DNA of 10,327 nucleotides from Cellvibrionales bacterium (GTDB lineage Bacteria; Pseudomonadota; Gammaproteobacteria; Pseudomonadales; UBA7434), in the NCBI GenBank assembly GCA_018668095.1, contig JABIQF010000065.1:1-10327 (forward strand). Reading direction: 5' to 3'. A program made the translations under genes and the position numbers. This document shows, one piece after another, positions 1-6,568 of this stretch (within the stretch, counting starts at the first letter, position 1; the number at the start of each line of letters is the position of its first letter). The notes under the pieces are model-generated. The model saw only the letters and a list, made by a program, of their open reading frames with translations. It was not told the origin of the DNA and made no database searches.

Positions 1-42
1 GCGCAGCGCCTGAAGGGCGACCCGAAGGGTGAGCGAAGCGAA
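1..42. repeat. Run of mini-hairpins at left edge
   Basis: Seen directly: consecutive short palindromes. CGCC (7-10) pairs with GGCG (16-19) around TGAAG, ACCC (20-23) pairs with GGGT (27-30) around GAA, and GC (33-34) pairs with GC (38-39) around GAA. One frame stays open from base 1 to a TGA at 82-84, but its composition follows the repeats and no protein family is recognisable. I infer extragenic repeat DNA rather than the end of a gene. The element may continue left of the window. Confidence 0.4.
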
Positions 43-49
43 TCAAAAA

Positions 50-93
50 GTGACTGGCTGTCGGGCCACCCCCGACGACCTTGAACTTAAAAC
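50..93. repeat. Extragenic palindromic repeat, copy 1
   Basis: A unit of about 40 bases begins GTGACTGGC and contains a hairpin: GTCGGG (60-65), loop CCACC, CCCGAC (71-76), followed by a GACCTTGAACTTAA-type tail. Copies 2 and 3 follow to the right, so this is a small local cluster of a REP-like dispersed element. It lies beyond the amtB terminator and does not appear to belong to a gene. Confidence 0.6.
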
Positions 94-135
94 TATAAAA
101 AAGAAGCAAAAAATCAGAATAAAGCGTTTCACAGA

Positions 136-180
136 GTGACCGGCATGTCGGGCCACCCCGACGGTCTTAATAGAAAACTT
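136..180. repeat. Extragenic palindromic repeat, copy 2
   Basis: Nearly the same unit as copy 1: GTGACCGGC, then the hairpin GTCGGG (147-152), loop CCAC, CCCGAC (157-162), then a GGTCTTAA tail and an A-rich stretch. The hairpin core is 86 bases from the core of copy 1. It is the clearest evidence that the unit is a true repeat, because both the stem and its flanks are conserved. Confidence 0.6.
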
Positions 181-213
181 AAACAAACTAATTTAAAAAA
201 AGAGTATCGGATT

Positions 214-250
214 AGCACTCAGGCTACCCCCGACGCTCTTGACCTTAACC
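214..250. repeat. Extragenic repeat, degenerate copy 3
   Basis: Shares the CCCCCGACG core (227-235) and the CTCTTGACCTTAA tail with copies 1 and 2. The left arm of the hairpin has decayed to CAGGCTA, so the stem no longer pairs well. It reads as an eroded member of the same family. Confidence 0.45.
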
Positions 251-271
251 CCACCCCAAAAAAAACCATAT

Positions 272-300
272 AAAAAAAGGGGCGCATTAAGCGCCCCTTT
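272..300 (-). terminator. Rho-independent terminator of glnK-amtB
   Basis: GGGGCGC (279-285) and GCGCCCC (291-297) form a perfect 7-base-pair GC stem around a five-base loop. A run of seven A on the plus strand (272-278) becomes the U tract when read from the minus strand. The element lies 27 bases past the amtB stop codon, as expected for the end of that operon. The plus-strand side has only three T, so termination from the left would be weaker. Confidence 0.9.
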
Positions 301-327
301 CTAAACTATCAAATTAAAACAGATAAC

Positions 328-1581
328 TTATTTAGTTCCGAACTCAGGATAGGCTTCCATACCACATTCTGAAATATCGACACCTTCGTACTCTTCTTCT
401 TCACTTACACGTACACCAATAACTGCCTTGATGATGGTCCAAGTAATATAGCTAGTCACGAATACCCAAACAAAGATAACCAACGCGCCAACTAACTGAC
501 CCGTGAAGCTAGCACCGTCATTCGAAAGTAATACCGCGAACACACCCCAAAGACCAACAACACCGTGGACCGAGATAGCGCCAACAGGATCATCAATTTT
601 GATTTTGTCCAAGAATACAATACTACCAACAACGATGATGCCACCGATGCCGCCAATGATTGTAGCCATTAATGGAGAAGGACTAGCAGGATCAGCAGTG
701 ATAGCAACAAGACCCGCAAGCGCGCCATTAAGTGCCATTGTTAGATCCGCTTTACCAAACACGATTCGTGCAACGATTAATGCAGCAATAAGACCACCAG
801 AAGCAGCAGCATTAGTATTTAAGAATACGTTTGCTACTTCGTTAGCTACTTCGATTCCGCCTAATTTCAACGTTGAACCACCGTTAAAGCCAAACCAACC
901 CATCCAAAGGATGAATGTACCTAATGTTGCTAAAGGTAAGTTTGCACCAGGGATAGCTTGAACAGTACCGTCTGCTGCGTATTTGCCTTTACGTGCGCCT
1001 AATACTAATACACCCGCTAATGCAGCTGCTGCACCGGCCATATGTACAATACCAGAACCCGCATAATCCGAGTAAGAAAGCTCACCGATGAAAGGAACTG
1101 CATCGCCATTCCAAGTCCAGCTACCTTCAATTGGGTAGATGAAACCTGTCATAACAACTGCAAACGCTAAAAAGGCCCAAAGCTTCATTCGCTCTGCAAC
1201 CGCGCCCGATACAATCGACATAGCTGTTGCTACGAAGACAACCTGAAAGAAGAAATCAGATGCTGGTGAGTATTCACCCATATCTGCAAACCCTGCTTCA
1301 GCAGATGCAGCAAGTACTGCCGCTGGATCAACCGCACCGGCAGTGCCGCTTAGGAAGAAACCACCGTCGTACATGAACTCATAACCACAAATGAGATACA
1401 TGGTAGAAGCAATCGCAAACAACGCGACGTTCTTAGTGAGAATTTCAGTTGTATTTTTTGCACGTACTAAACCAGCTTCTAACATTGCGAAGCCAGCTGC
1501 CATCCACATTACCAATGCACCACATATTAGAAAATAAAATGTGTCCATTGCATACTGGAGTTCAAATATATTGTTTTCCAC
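328..1581 (-). CDS. amtB: AmtB ammonium channel
   Basis: Inner-membrane ammonium/ammonia channel of the Amt/MEP/Rh family (417 aa), assumed trimeric like its relatives. Visible hallmarks by alignment to E. coli AmtB: the twin pore histidines H180 (GIVHMAGA) and H339 (ISVHGVVG), pore phenylalanines F116 and F232 (WFGFNGGS), the recruitment-site serine S236, and the structural aspartate D172. About eleven hydrophobic segments run through the protein. The N-terminus lacks the cleavable signal peptide of E. coli AmtB and goes almost straight into the first helix. The C-terminal tail (about 390-417) matches the cytoplasmic region that contacts GlnK. The start is GTG at 1579-1581, chosen because AAGAGGT lies about seven bases upstream on the minus strand. 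It is the second gene of the glnK operon, 74 bases behind glnK, so control should come from the sigma-54 promoter upstream of glnK. Confidence 0.97.
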   Translation of the reverse strand: MENNIFELQYAMDTFYFLICGALVMWMAAGFAMLEAGLVRAKNTTEILTKNVALFAIASTMYLICGYEFMYDGGFFLSGTAGAVDPAAVLAASAEAGFADMGEYSPASDFFFQVVFVATAMSIVSGAVAERMKLWAFLAFAVVMTGFIYPIEGSWTWNGDAVPFIGELSYSDYAGSGIVHMAGAAAALAGVLVLGARKGKYAADGTVQAIPGANLPLATLGTFILWMGWFGFNGGSTLKLGGIEVANEVANVFLNTNAAASGGLIAALIVARIVFGKADLTMALNGALAGLVAITADPASPSPLMATIIGGIGGIIVVGSIVFLDKIKIDDPVGAISVHGVVGLWGVFAVLLSNDGASFTGQLVGALVIFVWVFVTSYITWTIIKAVIGVRVSEEEEYEGVDISECGMEAYPEFGTK

Positions 1582-1655
1582 GTTATTTACCTCTTGTTAA
1601 CTTTATTGTTCGATCGCGTCTTTAAAAGACAAGTCATAAAATAAGACTCAAAAGC

Positions 1656-1994
1656 TTAAAGCGCTTCATCGCCTGTTTCACCGGTGCGAATACGAATAGT
1701 TTGTTCAATACTGGTTAAGAAAATTTTGCCATCACCAATCTTTCCAGTGTTAGCGGCTTTTGTAATAGCTTCTATTGCTTGATCGGCGATTGAATCAGAT
1801 ATAGCTGCTTCAACTTTAACCTTTGGCAAAAAATCTACTACGTACTCTGCACCACGATATAATTCGGTATGTCCTTTCTGACGACCAAAACCTTTAACTT
1901 CAGTCACGGTTATGCCCTGAACACCGATATCCGACAATGCTTGCCTTACGTCGTCTAGCTTGAAAGGCTTAACAATTGCAGTAATCAATTTCAT
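1656..1994 (-). CDS. glnK: Nitrogen regulatory PII protein GlnK
   Basis: Cytosolic PII signal protein of the usual 112-residue length. The T-loop carries Y51 in RGAEYVVD, the residue uridylylated by GlnD in this family. The C-terminal PII signature (TGKIGDGKIF, about 83-92) is intact. Known role: under nitrogen sufficiency the unmodified trimer plugs AmtB; PII proteins also sense ATP/ADP and 2-oxoglutarate and signal to NtrB and GlnE. Linkage to amtB makes GlnK rather than GlnB the likely paralogue, although sequence alone cannot separate the two fully. The ATG start has a strong ribosome site (AGGGGAAAC) just upstream. Transcription most likely starts at the sigma-54 element near 2089-2104, giving a leader of about 80 bases. 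Confidence 0.97.
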   Translation of the reverse strand: MKLITAIVKPFKLDDVRQALSDIGVQGITVTEVKGFGRQKGHTELYRGAEYVVDFLPKVKVEAAISDSIADQAIEAITKAANTGKIGDGKIFLTSIEQTIRIRTGETGDEAL

Positions 1995-2088
1995 TATGTT
2001 TCCCCTAATATTGTTAAACGAATTCAGGAATGAGTCTTACGCGACTTATTTTTTTAGAGCGAAAAAATAAATTCGTTTCCCACACTTT

Positions 2089-2104
2089 TGCATGCGCCGT
2101 GCCA
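2089..2104 (-). promoter_or_regulatory. Sigma-54 (-24/-12) promoter of glnK-amtB
   Basis: The minus strand reads TGGCACGGCGCATGCA. It has the GG (2103-2102) and GC (2091-2090) doublets separated by exactly ten bases, and a consensus TGGCACG left half. The right half is ATGCA against TTGCA in the consensus. Start of transcription is inferred near 2078. Glutamine-limited activation through NtrC is the established mode for glnK-amtB in Proteobacteria. Confidence 0.88.
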
Positions 2105-2190
2105 AATAAAATTTTCTCCATATAAAACATAGGCTTATGATTATTTTCAGTATTAAACTCTTAACTGACTGATAAATAACTCTCTAATGC

Positions 2191-2205
2191 GCACCAGTTG
2201 AGTGC
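2191..2205. promoter_or_regulatory. NtrC-like binding site, proximal
   Basis: GCACCAGTTGAGTGC is a GCAC-N7-GTGC dyad matching the known NtrC enhancer pattern GCACCAAAATGGTGC in 11 of 15 positions, including both outer half-sites. Its centre lies about 120 bases upstream of the inferred sigma-54 start, a typical enhancer distance. Confidence 0.72.
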
Positions 2206-2211
2206 GATCAG

Positions 2212-2226
2212 CTGCCTACTTGGTGC
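2212..2226. promoter_or_regulatory. NtrC-like binding site, distal
   Basis: CTGCCTACTTGGTGC keeps the TGGTGC half-site fully but has a weak left half. Its centre is 21 bases, two helical turns, from the proximal site, so two NtrC dimers would bind the same DNA face. The paired arrangement supports both calls more than either site alone. Confidence 0.58.
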
Positions 2227-2258
2227 ATGCTTTTATATTTCATAAAGAAAGGATTGGT

Positions 2259-2277
2259 TCTAACGGGAAACGTTAGA
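2259..2277. other. Perfect 7-bp inverted repeat
   Basis: TCTAACG (2259-2265) and CGTTAGA (2271-2277) form a perfect inverted repeat around GGAAA. It sits upstream of both divergent transcripts. No U tract follows, so it is not a standard terminator. It could be an operator or a chance hairpin, and I do not recognise a regulator for it. Confidence 0.35.
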
Positions 2278-2478
2278 TTTAGTCGATGTCATTGCCGCTT
2301 CTCACTGTCTTTTATTCTTTATTGAATTCATGACGATTTTAAGCTGCTATTAAATTCGGCTATTTTTTGAAAAGACGCTACGCAATGGTGCATTTTGTTA
2401 AGCATTGAAATACTATGAGGATGGTTCTTTAACAGTGACCACTCCGCACAGTGCATCCAACATAAAGTAGTGAATACC

Positions 2479-2727
2479 ATGTCAGAAAAATTTGTAGTCA
2501 GTGATTTTTTAAAACAAGCTGCCAGCTTATTGCCCACTAATGTGGCCAAAGTACGCTCTGAGTTTGAAGAAAATCTGCGTCCGTTAGTTGAAGCAAGCTT
2601 TAGTAAGCTCGATCTAGTGACAAGAGAAGAGTTTGATAGGCATCTTGCACTCTTAAAACGACTGCAAGAAAAAACAGCGGACTTAGAAGCTGAACTTGAT
2701 GCACTTAAAAAGAACGGTGATTCGTAA
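2479..2727 (+). CDS. ubiK: UbiK, ubiquinone biosynthesis accessory factor
   Basis: Small protein (82 aa) of the UbiK/YqiC (BMFP) family. The family core LDLVTREEFDRHLALL (about 44-59) is clear, preceded by an amphipathic stretch and followed by a charged coiled-coil tail (about 55-78) of heptad-like Leu/Glu/Lys. In E. coli, UbiK forms a trimer, binds UbiJ and helps aerobic ubiquinone biosynthesis at or near the membrane. The start is chosen at ATG 2479. An in-frame GTG at 2470 would add three residues, and neither start has a strong ribosome site. The gene precedes comM by about 100 bases on the same strand, with a possible terminator between them. This neighbourhood next to glnK-amtB is common in Pseudomonas-type genomes. 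Confidence 0.9.
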   Translation: MSEKFVVSDFLKQAASLLPTNVAKVRSEFEENLRPLVEASFSKLDLVTREEFDRHLALLKRLQEKTADLEAELDALKKNGDS

Positions 2728-2761
2728 AATCACATGATAATCGACTAAATAGACAATAGCG

Positions 2762-2790
2762 GCGTTAACCATGGATGATTAACGCTTTTA
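2762..2790 (+). terminator. Possible terminator after ubiK
   Basis: GCGTTAA (2762-2768) and TTAACGC (2779-2785) form a perfect seven-base-pair stem around a ten-base loop, followed by TTTTA. The T run is short and the stem is only moderately GC-rich, so it may attenuate rather than stop transcription into comM. Confidence 0.5.
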
Positions 2791-2826
2791 ATCGAATGAT
2801 TACACCTTTTTCAAGGATGAAAAATT

Positions 2827-4353
2827 ATGGCACTCGCTCTCACCTTTTCTCGCGCCAATCTTGGTATCGATGCACCGCTCGTTAGCGTTGAAACACATCT
2901 CTCAAATGGGCTTCCCGCTTTTACAATTGTCGGTTTACCCGAAGCCGCCGTACGAGAAAGTCGTGATCGCGTTAGAAGCGCCATTATTAACTCTCATTTT
3001 GATTTCCCTTCTAAACGTATTACCGTCAACTTAGCGCCGGCCGACTTACCTAAACAAGGCAGTCGATTCGACTTAGCCATTGCACTGGGAATTTTAGCGG
3101 CATCGGATCAACTATCAAAAGACCTACTCTCACACTATGAATTTATTGGCGAACTATCACTGTCTGGCCAATTACGCTACGCGACAGGATTAATCCCTGC
3201 CTTAATCGCAGCCGACCCTCAACGCATCTCTTTAGTGCCTGCCGCTAATATCGAAGAAGCCTCGCTGCCCCTTAAAAATAAAACCATTGTTGCGAATCAT
3301 ATTTTAGAGGTCTGTGCCCATTTAAATAATAATAAGCCACTGCCACTCACCATTAAAGATAAACCTCAGCATCAAAATGCTAACGCTTTTGATATGTCTG
3401 ACGTTGCTGGCCAGCCGCAAGCTAAGCGCGCATTAGAAATAGCCGCAGCCGGTGGCCATAACCTTATTTTTATTGGCCCGCCAGGCACGGGAAAAACCAT
3501 GTTGGCATTAAGACTTATTAGTATTTCTCCGCCCTTATCTGACTCTTCGGCAATTGAGGTCGCCTCTATTCATTCGTTAGCAGGTAAAGAAAACTCGACA
3601 ACCCAATGGCGACAAAGGCCCTTTAGAAATCCTCATCACACGGCATCGGCAGTAGCTATGGTGGGCGGTGGTAGCAATCCAAAACCAGGAGAAATTTCAC
3701 TCGCTCATAAAGGCATTTTATTTTTAGATGAGCTCCCGGAGTTTGATCGTAAAGTATTAGAGGTGCTGCGCGAACCTATTGAATCTGGCCGCATCACTAT
3801 TTCACGAGCCACACAGCAAGTGGAATACCCTGCACAGTTTCAATTGATTGCAGCAATGAATCCCTGCCCTTGTGGATTTTTGGGTGATACGCGACAAAAC
3901 TGCAGTTGCTCGCCTAATCAAATACAGCGCTATCGTTCAAAGTTATCGGGCCCTTTACTCGATCGAATTGACCTGCATGTGAGTGTCACTCGACTACCCG
4001 TGAATATGATGACTAAAAAAACCACGGTGAATGAAACCAGTCAGACTATTTGTGATCGCGTTTTAAAAGCGCAAAAGCTACAGGCTAATAGCCGTGGAAA
4101 AATGAATGCCCAGCTTTCTTCACGCGAGTTAATTGATGATGGCTGGATTAAAGAGGAGGCTATTGAATGGCTAAGCACGGCAATAGAAAAGTTAGGCCTA
4201 TCGGCAAGAGCGTTTCATCGTCTGTTAAGAATTGGTCGCACCATTGCTGATTTAGAATTTATTGATACTGCTTATGAAAAATCTCAGACACAAGTACAAA
4301 TACATCACTTAAAAGAAGCGTTAGCTTATAGGCAGCTAGATAAAAAAATATAA
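2827..4353 (+). CDS. comM: ComM/YifB-family AAA+ ATPase (branch-migration helicase)
   Basis: Full-length (508 aa) Mg-chelatase-like AAA+ ATPase. Order of parts: N-terminal ChlI/Lon-protease-like fold (about 1-170), AAA+ core, C-terminal ChlI lid (about 400-505). Visible motifs: Walker A GPPGTGKT (217-224), Walker B ILFLDEL with D301/E302, a Cys cluster C347, C349, C359, C361 (NPCPCG and NCSC) typical of the family, and a conserved Arg in LLDRIDL (R380). ComM is a hexameric helicase that promotes branch migration during integration of transforming DNA in competent species; homologues occur widely in non-competent bacteria, where the role is less clear. The ATG follows AAGGA (2813-2817) at good spacing. 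No competence genes are nearby, so competence of this organism is not implied. Confidence 0.95.
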   Translation: MALALTFSRANLGIDAPLVSVETHLSNGLPAFTIVGLPEAAVRESRDRVRSAIINSHFDFPSKRITVNLAPADLPKQGSRFDLAIALGILAASDQLSKDLLSHYEFIGELSLSGQLRYATGLIPALIAADPQRISLVPAANIEEASLPLKNKTIVANHILEVCAHLNNNKPLPLTIKDKPQHQNANAFDMSDVAGQPQAKRALEIAAAGGHNLIFIGPPGTGKTMLALRLISISPPLSDSSAIEVASIHSLAGKENSTTQWRQRPFRNPHHTASAVAMVGGGSNPKPGEISLAHKGILFLDELPEFDRKVLEVLREPIESGRITISRATQQVEYPAQFQLIAAMNPCPCGFLGDTRQNCSCSPNQIQRYRSKLSGPLLDRIDLHVSVTRLPVNMMTKKTTVNETSQTICDRVLKAQKLQANSRGKMNAQLSSRELIDDGWIKEEAIEWLSTAIEKLGLSARAFHRLLRIGRTIADLEFIDTAYEKSQTQVQIHHLKEALAYRQLDKKI

Positions 4354-4413
4354 TGGCAAGATAGAAAAAAGAGTATGGGAATAATAGGAGAGAATAGGAT
4401 GAAGAGTTAAAAG

Positions 4414-6147
4414 TTATTTATCAACGACAGATAAGTAAGTGCGACGTGCTGTGGTGCCTTCGGTATTTAACAATCGGGTAAAGTCATCAAACGATAAGGG
4501 TTCGCTATAAAAGAAACCTTGCAAATGATCGCAACGATTTTTAACCAAAAAGGCTTTCTGCTCTTCAGTTTCAACACCTTCACCGACAACCGTTAATTCA
4601 AGACCATGCGCCATATAAATCATTGCACGTACAATACTGGCGCTGTCTTTATCGGCTGTCACTTTTTGCACATAACTTTTATCGAGCTTTAAAGTTGTAA
4701 TCGGTAATTTCTGTAACTGCGGCAAAGATGAATAACCCGTTCCAAAACCATCTAGGGCAAAACGAATACCTTGCTTTTCTAGCAGTATCATATCATCGGC
4801 TATGTCATCGAGATTAGCCACAACCGCTGATTCGGCGAGTTCAAATTCAAAACGTGAAGCATTGGTGCCCATACTCGATAAAATAGATTCAACAGTGCTG
4901 ACAAAATTCGGCGCCATAAATTGTTCATGCGCAACATTTAAGGAGACACGCAATGGCGGAATTTTCATCGCATCCATTTTTGCAATATCAAGACACAAAC
5001 GATTAAGCACCCAATACCCTATGGGCTCAAGTAAACCTAGCTGCTTGGCCGCCTGAATAAATTCACCCGGTAATAGAATACCTCGCTCTGGGTGATGCCA
5101 TCGTAGCAATGCTTCAACACCAACAATTTTTCCAGTGCGCAATGAAACACGCGGTTGAAAAAACAGAGCTAGCTCATCATTACTAATAGCCGCTCGCAGT
5201 TCTAAATCTAAACGGCTCTGATCTACCGCTTCGCTATTCATTTTTGCTGTGAAGAATCGGTAGTTAGATCCTTGCATAGCTTTGGCTTCATACATCGCCA
5301 TATCGGCATGCTTAATTAATGTTGTCGCATCACGACCCGCCTCAGGATAAACAGCAATACCTATACTGCTACCCACACGCATTTGCTGGCCATTGATATC
5401 AAAGGGCTCAGTAATCACATCAATAATTTTTTGGGCAATGGTAACGGTGTCATTGGTAGAGGTGGTCTTTTCAAGCAAGACGGTAAATTCATCACCCCCA
5501 ATACGCGCTACCGAATCGGTACGACGAATACATTGGCTTAAACGTTCAGCAATACCTTGAACGAGCTTATCGCCCATATCGTGGCCATAGGCATCATTGA
5601 CGGCTTTAAAACCATCAAGATCTAAATACAGCAGCGCAAACGGTGAATCACCTCGATCGGCACGCTGTAAGGCGCGATCTAAACGGTCGTTGAACAGTAG
5701 TCGGTTAGGAATACCGGTTAATGCATCGTAATGGGCTAATCGAGCCAATTCAGTTTCAGCATTTTTACGATCAATTGCGTAACGGATGGTTCGCTCAATC
5801 ACGTCGACATCAAGACGATTTTTAACTAAATAATCGGCTGCGCCAACCTTAATAGCTGCACGATCAAGCTCAGGATTAACCGTTGCCGTTAGACATAAAA
5901 TAGGGGTGGTGCAACCATGAGCGCTGGCTGAACGGAGTAACTCTTCGCAGATATGCGGTGCATGCTCATAATCGAGCAAAATCACATCATGGATAGGGGC
6001 TAACATTGCCTCGAGCGCATGAGAATAATCAGCACACCAAGTCATCTCATAATCAGACACAGAAATGGCGTCAAGCAGCTTGGCCATATCTACGTATTGA
6101 TCGCTATGCGCATTGATCAATAAAACTCTGATTATCGGTTTTTGCAT
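4414..6147 (-). CDS. REC-GGDEF-EAL cyclic-di-GMP signalling protein
   Basis: Cytoplasmic protein of 577 aa with no membrane segment. Numbering is from ATG 6147, preferred over a TTG six codons upstream because GGAA precedes it. Domains: receiver-like (about 4-125), GGDEF (about 138-300), EAL (about 315-560). The receiver keeps a phospho-acceptor-like Asp (D59, LLDYEH), Thr (T87) and Lys (K109), but the acidic pair after strand 1 is replaced by Asn-Ala (N12, A13). The cyclase motif GGDEF (217-221) is intact, as is the inhibitory RxxD site (208-211). The EAL domain has EAL (345-347), Asn404, Glu439, Lys487, Glu523 and Gln543. Its usual DDFGTG loop reads DGFGTG (D466, G467), losing one metal-site Asp. 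Cyclase activity is therefore likely and phosphodiesterase activity doubtful. It converges on comM with 60 bases between stops and no clear terminator. No partner histidine kinase is present, and its output process is unknown. Confidence 0.93.
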   Translation of the reverse strand: MQKPIIRVLLINAHSDQYVDMAKLLDAISVSDYEMTWCADYSHALEAMLAPIHDVILLDYEHAPHICEELLRSASAHGCTTPILCLTATVNPELDRAAIKVGAADYLVKNRLDVDVIERTIRYAIDRKNAETELARLAHYDALTGIPNRLLFNDRLDRALQRADRGDSPFALLYLDLDGFKAVNDAYGHDMGDKLVQGIAERLSQCIRRTDSVARIGGDEFTVLLEKTTSTNDTVTIAQKIIDVITEPFDINGQQMRVGSSIGIAVYPEAGRDATTLIKHADMAMYEAKAMQGSNYRFFTAKMNSEAVDQSRLDLELRAAISNDELALFFQPRVSLRTGKIVGVEALLRWHHPERGILLPGEFIQAAKQLGLLEPIGYWVLNRLCLDIAKMDAMKIPPLRVSLNVAHEQFMAPNFVSTVESILSSMGTNASRFEFELAESAVVANLDDIADDMILLEKQGIRFALDGFGTGYSSLPQLQKLPITTLKLDKSYVQKVTADKDSASIVRAMIYMAHGLELTVVGEGVETEEQKAFLVKNRCDHLQGFFYSEPLSFDDFTRLLNTEGTTARRTYLSVVDK

Positions 6148-6181
6148 ATAGGGTGTTCCAACCAACGCTTTCCGCGTTACT

Positions 6182-6218
6182 ATCTTAGAGCTTAGAGAAT
6201 CTTAGCGCTTAGAGAATC
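6182..6218. repeat. Short direct repeats, 17-base period
   Basis: GCTTAGAGAATC occurs at 6190-6201 and again, identically, at 6207-6218. A partial unit ATCTTAGAG lies just to the left at 6182-6190. The 17-base period does not match one or two helical turns well. The cluster lies 35-70 bases upstream of the c-di-GMP gene start, so it could be a regulator site or slippage-derived DNA. Confidence 0.5.
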
Positions 6219-6384
6219 ACTAACAGATCCAGTAATGTGTGTTAATTGTGATCAACTTTTACTTATCTTTAAATACTAGGTCAAAAAATGGGTTTCTGCC
6301 ATTACCAAAGGGTTGTTTTTCAGGTACTTTTTCTGGCTTGAAGCACTCTTTTTAGTTTATTTATAAGCGATACCAAGCGGATTT

Positions 6385-6486
6385 ATGCGCTTCTTTCTTA
6401 GTCTCAGCTGCCAATGCCTGATAAACTACGGCTTTACATTTTCCGCTCTGTTAATAGACCCTTTTTTAGCGATTTTGCTCAACTAA
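6385..6486 (+). CDS. Candidate small hydrophobic ORF (33 aa)
   Basis: ATG 6385 opens 33 codons rich in Phe, Leu and Ile (it begins MRFFLSLS and ends FLAILLN), which could be one membrane segment. Only a weak AGCGG-like sequence precedes it, and no family is recognised. It lies in the region leading to rep. This may be a chance ORF; it is recorded because no other gene occupies this gap. Confidence 0.12.
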   Translation: MRFFLSLSCQCLINYGFTFSALLIDPFLAILLN

Positions 6487-6568
6487 ATTTTGGCGTTAGC
6501 TTTAAGAGCGAGACTAACTTCCCTGCTATTGTAAGCATTCACTTTTTGACTTAGGTAGATCGACTCAC

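Larger units (their letters stand above)
1995..2478. other. Divergent control region glnK / ubiK
   Basis: This region of about 480 bases has no credible gene. Its left half controls glnK-amtB, with a sigma-54 element and two NtrC-like sites. The presumed leader of glnK contains an AT hairpin: TTATTTTTT (2046-2054) pairs with AAAAAATAA (2062-2070). The right half must contain the ubiK promoter, but I see no convincing -35/-10 pair there. TACTAT at 2411-2416 resembles a -10 box but lacks a good -35. Confidence 0.6.
6148..6568. other. Divergent intergenic region (c-di-GMP gene / rep)
   Basis: This stretch of about 420 bases has no confident gene. Near the left end are two 12-base direct repeats. 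Two very short ORFs occur on the plus strand: 17 codons from ATG 6288, preceded by AGGTC, and 33 codons at 6385-6486. I could not assign a strong sigma-70 promoter for either flanking gene. Confidence 0.5.

Noticed and set aside
1..84. Open frame from base 1 to TGA 84 as the end of a real gene
   Set aside because: The sequence is built of palindromes and a repeat unit shared with the intergenic copies downstream, so the open frame is best explained by repeat composition.
50..250. CRISPR array
   Set aside because: Only three imperfect units occur, the spacing is irregular (86 then 72 bases), the copies diverge and no cas gene is present.
503..961. 152-codon open frame on the plus strand inside amtB
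   Set aside because: It is antisense to a clear AmtB coding sequence with intact motifs. Its low-complexity Pro/Ala/Thr composition is what reverse translation of membrane helices gives.
2328..2549. 73-codon minus-strand frame across the ubiK start
   Set aside because: It overlaps ubiK antisense, has no family resemblance and no good ribosome site.
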